From the NCBI RefSeq assembly GCF_031082405.1, contig NZ_JAVHJU010000001.1:124001-188000 (forward strand): a DNA stretch of 64,000 bases. The letters run 5' to 3'. This DNA is from Amycolatopsis sp. A133. Lineage in GTDB: Bacteria; Actinomycetota; Actinomycetes; Mycobacteriales; Pseudonocardiaceae. Shown here in pieces: positions 51,251 through 58,316 of the stretch. Within the stretch, counting starts at the first letter, position 1, and the number at the start of each line of letters is the position of its first letter. Under the pieces are notes generated by a model that was not told the DNA's origin, searched no databases, and saw nothing but the letters and a program-made list of their open reading frames with translations. A program made the translations under genes and the position numbers.

Positions 51251-52390
51251 ATGCACATCGAGTTCAGTCCTTCGCGGCGATCGACCGTCGGCGCGGAATG
51301 GGAGCTCGGCCTGGTGGACCGGCGCAGCGGCGAGCTGTCCTCGGTGGCCGAGCAGATCCTCGAGGCGGTGCGCCCGGACGGCGCGGCCGAGCACCCGAAG
51401 ATCAAGCAGGAGCTGCTGCTCAACACCATCGAGATCATCACCGGCGTCTGCGGGACGATCGCCGAGGTCAAGGCCGACCTGAACGAGTCGCTCGACGTCG
51501 TGCACGGCGTCGCCGACCCGCTCGGCGTCGAGATGTTCTCCGCCGGGACGCACCCGTTTTCGAACTGGTACCAGCAGAAGGTCACCGACAAGGAGCGCTA
51601 CGCCAAGCTCATCGACCGGACCCAGTGGTGGGGACGGCAGATGCTGATCTACGGCGTCCACGTCCACGTCGGGGTCGACCACCGCGAGAAGGTGCTGCCG
51701 ATCCTCGACGCGCTGCTCAACTACGCGCCGCACCTGCAGGCGCTGTCGGCGTCGTCGCCGTACTGGGGTGCCGAGGACACCGGGTACGCGTCGAACCGGG
51801 CGCTGATGTTCCAGCAGCTGCCGACGGCCGGGCTGCCGTTCCAGTTCCGGAAGTGGGCGGAGCTGGAGAGCTACGTCGAGGACATGTTCACCACCGGCGT
51901 GATCGACAGTTTCTCGGAGATCCGCTGGGACATCCGGCCGTCGCCGAAGCTCGGCACGATCGAGATGCGCGTCTGCGACGGGCTGCCGACGCTGGAGGAG
52001 GTCGGCGCGATCGCGGCGCTGACGCAGTGCCTGGTCGACGACTTCAGCGAGCGCCTCGACGACGGCGAGATCCTGCCGTCGCTGCCGCCGTGGCACGTCC
52101 AGGAGAACAAGTGGCGCGCGGCCCGCTACGGCACGGACGCGATCGTCATCCTGGACGCGGCCGGGCGCGAGCGGCTGGTCACCGACGACGTGGCGGACCT
52201 GCTGGACCGGCTCGAGCCGGTGGCGCGGCGGCTGGACTGCGTGGCGGAGCTGCGCGACGTCGAGACGATCCTCCGCCACGGGCCGAGCTACCGGCGGCAG
52301 CGCGCGGTCGCGGACCGGCACAAGGGCAGCCTCAAGGCCGTCGTGGCGTCGCTGGTGGCCGAGATGCGGGACGGGATCGCGAAGGACTAG
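51251..52390 (+). CDS. Glutamate-cysteine ligase family protein (GCS2/YbdK)
   Basis: The 379-residue protein has the GCS2 fold: STVGAEWELGLVDRRSGELS, ELLLNTIEIITGVCG, QMLIYGVHVHVGVDHRE, FSEIRWDIRPSPKLGTIEMRVCDG and PPWHVQENKWRAARYG. Members form a gamma-glutamyl bond with cysteine or other amines, using ATP. Actinobacteria make mycothiol instead of glutathione, so the true product may be a gamma-glutamyl amine or the ergothioneine precursor gamma-glutamylcysteine. GACGGCG precedes the ATG. The 3' end overlaps the convergent Nudix gene by 4 bp. Confidence 0.85.
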   Translation: MHIEFSPSRRSTVGAEWELGLVDRRSGELSSVAEQILEAVRPDGAAEHPKIKQELLLNTIEIITGVCGTIAEVKADLNESLDVVHGVADPLGVEMFSAGTHPFSNWYQQKVTDKERYAKLIDRTQWWGRQMLIYGVHVHVGVDHREKVLPILDALLNYAPHLQALSASSPYWGAEDTGYASNRALMFQQLPTAGLPFQFRKWAELESYVEDMFTTGVIDSFSEIRWDIRPSPKLGTIEMRVCDGLPTLEEVGAIAALTQCLVDDFSERLDDGEILPSLPPWHVQENKWRAARYGTDAIVILDAAGRERLVTDDVADLLDRLEPVARRLDCVAELRDVETILRHGPSYRRQRAVADRHKGSLKAVVASLVAEMRDGIAKD

Positions 52391-53229
52391 AGCTCGTCCA
52401 GCTGCGTGCGGAGGGTGCCGGGGCCGAGGATCGACGCCCCGAGCGCTTCGACCCGACGGCGCAGCTCCCGGTCGGCGGTCGCCACCAGCACCTCGGCCTT
52501 TTGCTGCGCGACGACTTCGACGATCTTCGAGTCGCCGTCGGTGTCCGCGGCGACGACCTCGACACCGGGTACACCGCCGACGTTGCTCGCCTTGCCTTCG
52601 ACGACGAGGACGATCCGCGGCCACCAGGTGACCGCCGGGTCGTCCGGATCCGGTACCCCGGCGGCGGCGAGCCGGGCGAGCTGGTCGCGCAGGCGCTCGG
52701 CGGCCCCGTGCCGATCGTGCCACCAGCCGTCCGGGCGCGAGCCGACGACGTTGGCCCCGTCGACGACCAGGACGAGTTCGCGGCCGACGCGGCCGCGCAG
52801 GTCCGGCCAGGCGGCGGCGAAGTCGCGGTGGAGGGGGTAACCGGGGACGTCGTCGGGGTCCACCCAGCGCACCTCCGCACTTTCGGTGTTGGCGACGCGC
52901 GCCTCGGCGCCGTCGGCGAGGGCGAGCACGGTGGTGTAGCTCCAGTCGCCGTGGTCGACCACGGAGGCCGAGACGGCGCGGAAGGCATCGGCGGGGACGG
53001 AGGCCTCTTCGAAGGCTTCCCGGGCGGCCGCGCCGACGGCGGTCTCCCCGGCTTCGATGGCCCCGCCGGGCAGCGCCCAGGTGCGGCCGTGGTGCACCCA
53101 CCAGGCGCGGCGCTGCAGGAGGACCCCGCGCGCCGGGTCCACGAGGAGCAGGCCGGCGGCGCCGTAGCGGCCCCAGTGCAGGTGCCCGCAGGAACACTTG
53201 ACAAAGACGCTCGCGGACGGGTGACTCAC
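52387..53229 (-). CDS. Nudix hydrolase fused to a NYN/PIN-like nuclease domain
   Basis: The 280-residue protein has three parts: a short N-terminal Cys/His stretch (KCSCGHLHWGRYG), a Nudix domain with box GGAIEAGETAVGAAAREAFE followed by EASV (last Gly replaced by Ser), and from about residue 150 a NYN/PIN-like domain (LVLVVDGANVVGSRPDGWW, ADTDGDSKIVEVVAQQ, VLVATADRELRRRVEALG) with the usual spaced acidic residues. The Nudix part would hydrolyse a nucleoside diphosphate derivative, the NYN part would cut RNA. The fusion suggests linked RNA or cofactor clean-up. It is followed by a small membrane protein gene overlapping its start by 4 bp. Confidence 0.82.
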   Translation of the reverse strand: MSHPSASVFVKCSCGHLHWGRYGAAGLLLVDPARGVLLQRRAWWVHHGRTWALPGGAIEAGETAVGAAAREAFEEASVPADAFRAVSASVVDHGDWSYTTVLALADGAEARVANTESAEVRWVDPDDVPGYPLHRDFAAAWPDLRGRVGRELVLVVDGANVVGSRPDGWWHDRHGAAERLRDQLARLAAAGVPDPDDPAVTWWPRIVLVVEGKASNVGGVPGVEVVAADTDGDSKIVEVVAQQKAEVLVATADRELRRRVEALGASILGPGTLRTQLDEL

Positions 53230-53522
53230 CGGTCCAGCCTGTCACAGGTCGATCGCGGCTCGCTGGTCCGGCCGTGGTGCCCGCGGCCGCCGACGACCGC
53301 GGTCAGCAGGATGCCGAACGTGAGGCCGGCGAGCAGGACGACGGCCAGCACGGGCCCGGGCACCAGCGGCTTGAGCAGGAACTGCGCCACGAGGGCCCAG
53401 CCCACCGCCACGACGAGGGACGCGGCCACCACCACCGGCCGGCTCCGCGACTTCCACCGCAGGACGGCCGCGGCGACCACCAGGCAGGCCCCGCCCACCC
53501 CGATCCACACGTCGGCCCCCAT
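53226..53522 (-). CDS. Small three-helix membrane protein
   Basis: The 98-residue protein, read from ATG 53522 (GGGAGGGAGC upstream), has hydrophobic segments VWIGVGGACLVVAAAVL, VVVAASLVVAVGWALVAQFLL and GPVLAVVLLAGLTFGILLTAVV, then a polar tail GRGHHGRTSEPRS. The last codons overlap the start of the Nudix-NYN gene (4 bp). No family recognised. The frame is open further upstream, but without a better start. Confidence 0.6.
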   Translation of the reverse strand: MGADVWIGVGGACLVVAAAVLRWKSRSRPVVVAASLVVAVGWALVAQFLLKPLVPGPVLAVVLLAGLTFGILLTAVVGGRGHHGRTSEPRSTCDRLDR

Positions 53523-53884
53523 CCCCGCTCCCTCCCGCTGCAGATCGGGTACCCCGAGCGGCGGACGGTGACACCGCACCGATCGCGAAAGGCCGCGGCA
53601 GTAGACGGACGGAACGAACACGGAGCCCACACCCCCGCAACCCCGATCCGAAGCCAGAACACGGCCGGCGGGGCCGGGTCAAGGCACGCTTTCCCGCCTT
53701 GACGCGGTGCCGCCGGCCGTAGTCACAATCGAGCTTCGGGGATGCGGGAAAACGAGCAGCCCCCGTTTTCCACGCTACCGGCGACCACCGACAGTTCCGG
53801 GCGGATCGGCGTCGGAAGGTCGCGAATGACTCATTCGGGACGCCAGAGGTCGCGAATGAGTCATTCGCGACGTCCGGGGCCGGG
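53523..53884. other. Intergenic region holding the second composite repeat
   Basis: No coding sequence is visible in these 362 bp. The left part (53530-53750) shows scattered codon-like frames without homology. The right part is the composite palindromic repeat, copy B, listed next. Confidence 0.55.
53752..53880. repeat. Composite palindromic repeat, copy B
   Basis: A block similar to copy A (CCCCCGTTTTCCACGCTACC, then GACCACCGACAGTTCCGGG) is followed by GTCGCGAATGACTCATTCGG and the inverted GTCGCGAATGAGTCATTCGC. It is shorter than copy A (48262-48452) because the middle is reduced. It abuts the 3' end of the glucokinase gene. Confidence 0.75.
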
Positions 53885-54838
53885 TCAGACCGGGGTTTTC
53901 GCCGCCTCCAGGGCCAGCGCCGCCGCGCCCACGATCGCCGTGTCGTCCCCCAGGTGGGCGGTGCGGATCCGGGCCAGCGGCCGGTGCCTGGCCCCCGTGA
54001 TCGCGCCCGCGTAGTGCTCGCGGGCCTCGTCCAGGAACAGGGGCGCCGACTCCGACACCCCGCCGCCGATCACGATGATCTCCGGGTCGAACACGTCCGC
54101 CACCAGCGCCAGGCCTTCACCCAGCCACTTGGCCAGCTCGGCCATCGCCAGCTGGGCGATCGGATCTCCGTCGCGCGCCGCGCCGGCCACGCGGCGGCCC
54201 GTCACCGAGCCGGGGTCGCCCGCGACCTGGGGGGCCAGCACCGTCGAGCGGCCCGGGTGGCGCGCCAGCAGCTCCACCGCCGTCGCCGCCAGCGCCGTTC
54301 CGCTGCAGTAGCGCTCCCAGCAGCCGTACTTGCCGCACGGGCAGGGCCGCCCGCCGCGGACCACCGTCAGGTGGCCCAGCTCGGGGGCGACACCGTACGC
54401 GCCGCGGAACAGCTTGCCCTCCAGCAGCAGCCCCGCGCCGATGCCGGTGCCCAGCGCGACCAGCGCCGCCACGTGGGCGCCGCGGGCCGCGCCGAAGCGG
54501 TGCTCGCCCACCATCGCCGCGTTGACGTCGTGCTCCAGCAGCACCGGGAGGCCGACGCGCTTTTCGATCCGGTCGGCGACCGGGGCGCCGCGCCACGCCA
54601 GGTGCGGGGCGAACATCACCGACCGGCGGTCGCGCGCCACGAACCCCGCCACCGCGAGCCCGACGCCGGCCACCTCGTGCCGGTTGCGCAGGTCCTCGAC
54701 GACGCCGGCGATGGCGTCCTCGAGCGCGCCTTCCTCGGTCGGCGTCGCGACGCGGGCCGTGTCGAGCAGGGAGCCGCGTTCGTCCACCACGCCGGCCCGG
54801 ATGCTCGTCCCGCCGACGTCCACCCCTATCGTCCGCAC
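53885..54838 (-). CDS. glkA: Glucokinase, ROK family (GlkA-like)
   Basis: The 317-residue protein has ROK features: IGVDVGGTSIRAGVVDERG (phosphate loop), LLEHDVNAAMVGEHRFG, ALGTGIGAGLLLEG and the zinc motif CPCGKYGCWERYCSGTAL, followed by VDVFDPEIIVIGGGVSE near the C-terminus. Its length equals Streptomyces coelicolor GlkA, which phosphorylates glucose with ATP and also mediates carbon catabolite control. It starts (GTG 54838) directly after the stop of the preceding hypothetical gene, at the end of a six-gene minus-strand operon. Confidence 0.9.
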   Translation of the reverse strand: MRTIGVDVGGTSIRAGVVDERGSLLDTARVATPTEEGALEDAIAGVVEDLRNRHEVAGVGLAVAGFVARDRRSVMFAPHLAWRGAPVADRIEKRVGLPVLLEHDVNAAMVGEHRFGAARGAHVAALVALGTGIGAGLLLEGKLFRGAYGVAPELGHLTVVRGGRPCPCGKYGCWERYCSGTALAATAVELLARHPGRSTVLAPQVAGDPGSVTGRRVAGAARDGDPIAQLAMAELAKWLGEGLALVADVFDPEIIVIGGGVSESAPLFLDEAREHYAGAITGARHRPLARIRTAHLGDDTAIVGAAALALEAAKTPV

Positions 54839-55363
54839 TCAGCTCTCCCACTCGTCGCGCCTGCGGACCGCGATGTGCTGCACCCGCGGCGAAGTCCGCG
54901 AGTCCGCGGGCCGGGGCGCGGGCCGGAACCCGGGCATGTGCACGCCCTCGTCCGGTTCCCAGCGGTCCGCGAGCACCGCGCGCAGCAGGGCGACCAGCTG
55001 CGCGAGCTGCTCGACCAGCCGCGCGACCAGTTCGGGCCGCTCACCTCGCACCACGGCGACGATCGCACACAGCGGACACCAGCCGCACGCCGAACCGTCG
55101 GCTTCCGCCTCGTCCGAGGGGCCGTAACCACCGGGGCTTCGCCCCGTGCCGGGGGCTTCGCCACCCGGAACCCCCGAAAAGAAGCTGTAACCACCGGGGC
55201 TTCGCCCCGGGCCGGGGGCTTCGCCACCCGGAACCCCCGAAAAGAAGCTGCCGTGCCCGGCCGCGAGCACGCCTTCGAGCCACGGCGCCGCCTTGTCGGC
55301 GACCAGCTCGGCGAGCAGGCGGATCTCCTCCGCCAGGCGCGGCCCGTGTTCCTCTTCGCTCAC
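54839..55363 (-). CDS. Rv2183c/SCO2127-like hypothetical with an inserted repeat
   Basis: The 174-residue protein, read from GTG 55363, starts EEEHGPRLAEEIRLLAELVA and APWLEGVLAAGHG, then has two copies of a 21-residue block (FFSGVPGGEAPGPGRSPGGY), then SACGWCPLCAIVAVVRGERPE with a CxxCPxC motif and LVEQLAQLVALLRAVLADRW. Relatives next to glucokinase or ArsA genes lack the repeated block and are about 45 residues shorter. Its start lies inside the ArsA stop (GTGA). The Cys motif could bind zinc; function unknown. Confidence 0.75.
   Translation of the reverse strand: MSEEEHGPRLAEEIRLLAELVADKAAPWLEGVLAAGHGSFFSGVPGGEAPGPGRSPGGYSFFSGVPGGEAPGTGRSPGGYGPSDEAEADGSACGWCPLCAIVAVVRGERPELVARLVEQLAQLVALLRAVLADRWEPDEGVHMPGFRPAPRPADSRTSPRVQHIAVRRRDEWES
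55124..55249. repeat. Tandem 63-bp repeat inside a coding sequence
   Basis: Two 63-bp units (55124-55186 and 55187-55249) are identical except for one base. Each contains palindromic segments CGGGGCTTCGCCCCG and GGGGGCTTCGCCACCCGG-type stems. The unit length is a multiple of three, so the gene's frame is kept and two 21-residue blocks are added. Confidence 0.9.
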
Positions 55364-56493
55364 CCGCGTCCCCGGTTCCCGGCCAGGTGCACGACCAGGC
55401 CGTCGGCGTCGGATTCCGCCCCGGTGATCCGGCACGGCCGCAGCGGCCCCGGCAGGGCGATCAGCCTGCGGAAGCCGTCCACGGTGATCGCCAGGTCGTC
55501 GTCGACGCGGGCGAGGTCGACTTCGGCGTCCCGCGCGAGCGGGATCGCGACGCGCAGGGTGTACCCGTCCGTCGTGGGCCGCACCCGCAGCAGCGGGGTG
55601 ACGGGCCGGCCGTGGCCGTCCAGGGGGTCTTCGCCGTGGTAGAGCTCGGCGGCGATCTCCAGCAGGGCGGGCAGCCCGACCGGCTCGACGGCCCGGTGCT
55701 CCACCGGGGCGACCGGCGCGATCCCGGCCGCGGCGAGTCCGGCCAGCACGGCGTCCTGCTGCGTCCGCCGCGTGCGCAGCCAGGCCGCGGCGCTCCCGCG
55801 CCAGAACCCGGGCGCGGGCATCAGCCGGTTCGCGATCAGGCCGTCGACGGCGATGCCGCGCAGGGCCAGGGAGCTGAGCGTGCGCCGCGCCTCGGCGACG
55901 ACCACCCGCTCGGGCGTCAGGACCAGCCGGACCGTCGTCACCGACGGCTCGGTGAGCAGGGTGCGCAGGCCGTCGAGGTGGGTGCCGAGGCGGCGCACCG
56001 AGTCCGTGACGCGGCCGCGCGGGCCGTACACGCGGGTCAGGTAACCGGAGACGGCCTCGGGCAAGGCCAGCAGCCGCAGCGTCTCGGCCGTCGGCCCGCA
56101 GTCGACGACGACGGTCTCCCACGCGCCGTCCTCGGCCAGCCGGCGGACCTCGGTGAGGGCGAGCAGCTCGTCGACGCCGGGCAGCACGGTGAGCTCTTCG
56201 GCGTCGAGGGTGTCCAGGCCCGCGCCGGCCAGCACCGCCCGCAGTTCGGCGCGCAGCCGCTGCCAGGTGGAGTCCACCAGGGAGCGCGCGTCGATCTGCA
56301 CGCCGGCGAGCAGGGCGTCCACTTCGGACGGTTCGGCGCCGAGGGGGTGCCCGAAAGCGTCGCCGAGCGAGTGCGCCGGGTCGGTGGACACGACGAGGGT
56401 CTTCCTGCCGCGGGCGGCCAGGGCGGCGCCGGTGGCGGCGGCCAGCGTCGTCTTCCCGACACCCCCCTTGCCGGTGAACAGCAGGATCCGCAC
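55360..56493 (-). CDS. ArsA/Get3-like ATPase (Rv2184c-like)
   Basis: The 377-residue protein begins MRILLFTGKGGVGKTTLAAA, a deviant Walker A, then LVVSTDPAHSLGDAFGHPLG (switch I region) and VVVDCGPTAETLRLLALPE, all typical of ArsA/TRC40-type ATPases. The C-terminal part has HSP20-like strands (LRVAIPLARDAEVDLARVDD, DLAITVDGFRRLIALPG). Arsenite-binding cysteines are absent, so a chaperone or membrane-protein-targeting role is more likely than arsenic export. M. tuberculosis Rv2184c is the positional counterpart. Confidence 0.9.
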   Translation of the reverse strand: MRILLFTGKGGVGKTTLAAATGAALAARGRKTLVVSTDPAHSLGDAFGHPLGAEPSEVDALLAGVQIDARSLVDSTWQRLRAELRAVLAGAGLDTLDAEELTVLPGVDELLALTEVRRLAEDGAWETVVVDCGPTAETLRLLALPEAVSGYLTRVYGPRGRVTDSVRRLGTHLDGLRTLLTEPSVTTVRLVLTPERVVVAEARRTLSSLALRGIAVDGLIANRLMPAPGFWRGSAAAWLRTRRTQQDAVLAGLAAAGIAPVAPVEHRAVEPVGLPALLEIAAELYHGEDPLDGHGRPVTPLLRVRPTTDGYTLRVAIPLARDAEVDLARVDDDLAITVDGFRRLIALPGPLRPCRITGAESDADGLVVHLAGNRGRG

Positions 56494-56497
56494 GCGG

Positions 56498-56932
56498 CTA
56501 CCCCTCGGCCCGCTTCTTGAGCTCCTTCAGCGCGGTGTCCATGACCATCTTCTCGGCCTTGCGGCGCAGCAGGCCGATCATCGGGAGCGCCAGCTCGACC
56601 GACAGCGTGTAGGTGACCCGGGTCCGGCCACCGAGGTCCTCGAGCGCGTACCGGCCGTTCTGCGCCTTCTGCATCTGGCCCTTGACCAGGTGCCAGCTGA
56701 CGCCGAGGCCGTCGGCGTCCCAGTCGTACTCGAGCGTGTAGACGTCCTTGATCGGGCCCGCGTCGAGGGTGAGCTTGACCTGCTTGGCCCGCCCGCCGTC
56801 GTCGGTGTCGAGGACCTCGGTCTGCCGGACGGCCTTGGCCCATTCCGGGTACGCGGGGAAGTCGGCGATCACGGCCATCACCCGGCTGGGCTCGGCGTCG
56901 ACCTCGATGGACTGTGTGGACTGCTCGGCCAT
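56498..56932 (-). CDS. SRPBCC protein, Rv2185c/TB16.3-like
   Basis: The 144-residue polyketide-cyclase/START-fold protein begins MAEQSTQSIEVDAEPSRVMA, continues VIADFPAYPEWAKAVRQTEV and ends VMDTALKELKKRAEG. M. tuberculosis TB16.3 (Rv2185c) is also 144 residues long and precedes the ArsA-like gene. Such folds bind hydrophobic ligands in a cavity; the ligand here is unknown. It ends 4 bp before the ArsA-like gene, so the two are co-transcribed. Confidence 0.9.
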   Translation of the reverse strand: MAEQSTQSIEVDAEPSRVMAVIADFPAYPEWAKAVRQTEVLDTDDGGRAKQVKLTLDAGPIKDVYTLEYDWDADGLGVSWHLVKGQMQKAQNGRYALEDLGGRTRVTYTLSVELALPMIGLLRRKAEKMVMDTALKELKKRAEG

Positions 56933-56958
56933 GGTCGAAGCGTAGCCGCCGCGGTTGG

Positions 56959-57753
56959 TCACCAGCGCAGCACGTAGGGCTGCCCGGTCTCCTTGAAGTG
57001 ACCCACGTTGCGGCACTCGGTCAGGCCGACCCGGGCGCGGGCGGACAGGGGCTGGTGCACGTGCCCGAACACCGACCAGCGCGGCCGCTGGGTGCGGATC
57101 AGCTCCAGCAGCGCCGTCGAGCCGATCTCGCTGCGGCGCGCGACGACGTCGTAGGTCAGCTCGGGCAGGGCGGGCGGGCCGTGGGTGCAGAGGACGTCGA
57201 CGTCGGTGAGCGCGGCCACGCTGCGGTCGTAGTCCGCGCGATCCCGCAGGTAGGGACGCCAGGCGGCGCCCTGGCGGGGCCGCGGGACGACGCCGTCGGG
57301 CAGCAGCGCGCCGCCGACGAACCCGAACCGCAGGCCGCCGAGCTCGGCCACCTCGCCGTCGAGCACCCGGACGCCTTCGCCGGTGAACTCCGGCCACAGC
57401 GCCGGGGTGTCGACGTTGCCGGGGGTGGCGTAGGTGGGCGCGGTCATCGCCGCGAACAGCGTCGCGTACTGGGCGCGGATGGCCTCGTCGACCGCGGCGC
57501 CCGGGTCGTCGAGGCTCGCCCAGAGCGTGCGCGAGTAGGCAACGGTTTCGTCACGGGTGCCCTCGCGGCGCAGGCGCGCGAACTCGCCGACCTTCTCCCC
57601 GCCGAACAGGGCGCCCATGATGCCCTTGTCGTGGTCGCGGTAGTCGACGAAGTCGATCAGGTCGCCGAGCACGACCAGCGCGTCGGCCCCGTCACCCGCC
57701 CGCTTCAGCGCGTCCGCGTTGCCGTGCACGTCCGAGACGACGTGTACCCGCAC
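56959..57753 (-). CDS. Calcineurin-type metallophosphoesterase
   Basis: The 264-residue protein carries all metal-binding motifs: HVVSDVHGN (DxH), VVLGDLIDFVDY (GD), TPGNVDTPA (GN-D), VLCTHGPPALPE (H) and VFGHVHQPL (GHxH). It hydrolyses phosphate monoesters or diesters with two metal ions; the substrate is not evident. It lies 26 bp upstream of the SRPBCC gene and downstream of another SRPBCC gene in the same operon. Confidence 0.9.
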   Translation of the reverse strand: MRVHVVSDVHGNADALKRAGDGADALVVLGDLIDFVDYRDHDKGIMGALFGGEKVGEFARLRREGTRDETVAYSRTLWASLDDPGAAVDEAIRAQYATLFAAMTAPTYATPGNVDTPALWPEFTGEGVRVLDGEVAELGGLRFGFVGGALLPDGVVPRPRQGAAWRPYLRDRADYDRSVAALTDVDVLCTHGPPALPELTYDVVARRSEIGSTALLELIRTQRPRWSVFGHVHQPLSARARVGLTECRNVGHFKETGQPYVLRW

Positions 57754-57778
57754 CCGTGCTCTCCCCTGCTTTTCGAAG

Positions 57779-58189
57779 TCACTGCTCGCCGCGCGGAGGC
57801 ACTCCGGGCTCGCGCCCGTCCTCCAGGATCTCCTTCAGCCCGAGGGCGATCGCCTTCGCCGCGCGGGCCCGCCGGTCGAATTCCCGGCGCAGGTCGCGCG
57901 GCGCCAGCGCACGGGGCGTCCCGGCCGCGTCGGCGGGGGTCGCCCGCAGGAAGTAGTGCAGCAGGGTGCCGTCGAGCACCGGCTCGAGCCAGACCTCCAT
58001 CGTACCGACGAGCGCACCCGTCACGGTCCAGCGCAGGCCCTTGTCCCCCCGGTCGGTGTAGACCTCCAGGACCAAGTCGGGCCAGTAGCGCCGCCAGGAG
58101 GCGGGCTCGGCGAAGACCGCGGCCACGGTGGCGGGCGGAACGGCGAGGAACGTCTCGTCGACGATGTCGAGTGAGGGTGGCGCGTTCAC
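57779..58189 (-). CDS. SRPBCC protein, Rv2186c-like
   Basis: The 136-residue protein has a SRPBCC pattern: VDETFLAVPPATVAAVFAEP, ASWRRYWPDLVLEVYTDRGD, GLRWTVTGALVGTMEVWLEPV and a basic C-terminal helix EFDRRARAAKAIALGLKEIL. It is the positional counterpart of M. tuberculosis Rv2186c and shares the operon with a second SRPBCC protein. The ligand is unknown. The start ATG 58189 is 128 bp from the divergent fadD15 start, which leaves room for both promoters. Confidence 0.78.
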   Translation of the reverse strand: MNAPPSLDIVDETFLAVPPATVAAVFAEPASWRRYWPDLVLEVYTDRGDKGLRWTVTGALVGTMEVWLEPVLDGTLLHYFLRATPADAAGTPRALAPRDLRREFDRRARAAKAIALGLKEILEDGREPGVPPRGEQ

Positions 58190-58316
58190 GTGCGAAGAAT
58201 GTCACGCCCTCGCCGTACGAGGTCGGTCAGCATGGTCTTAAGGTGCTCACCACGCTAAGTTGACTGGCGGGTAACAGCGGTGTCACCTGCCGCACGCGTT
58301 GAACACGGAGGTCCAC

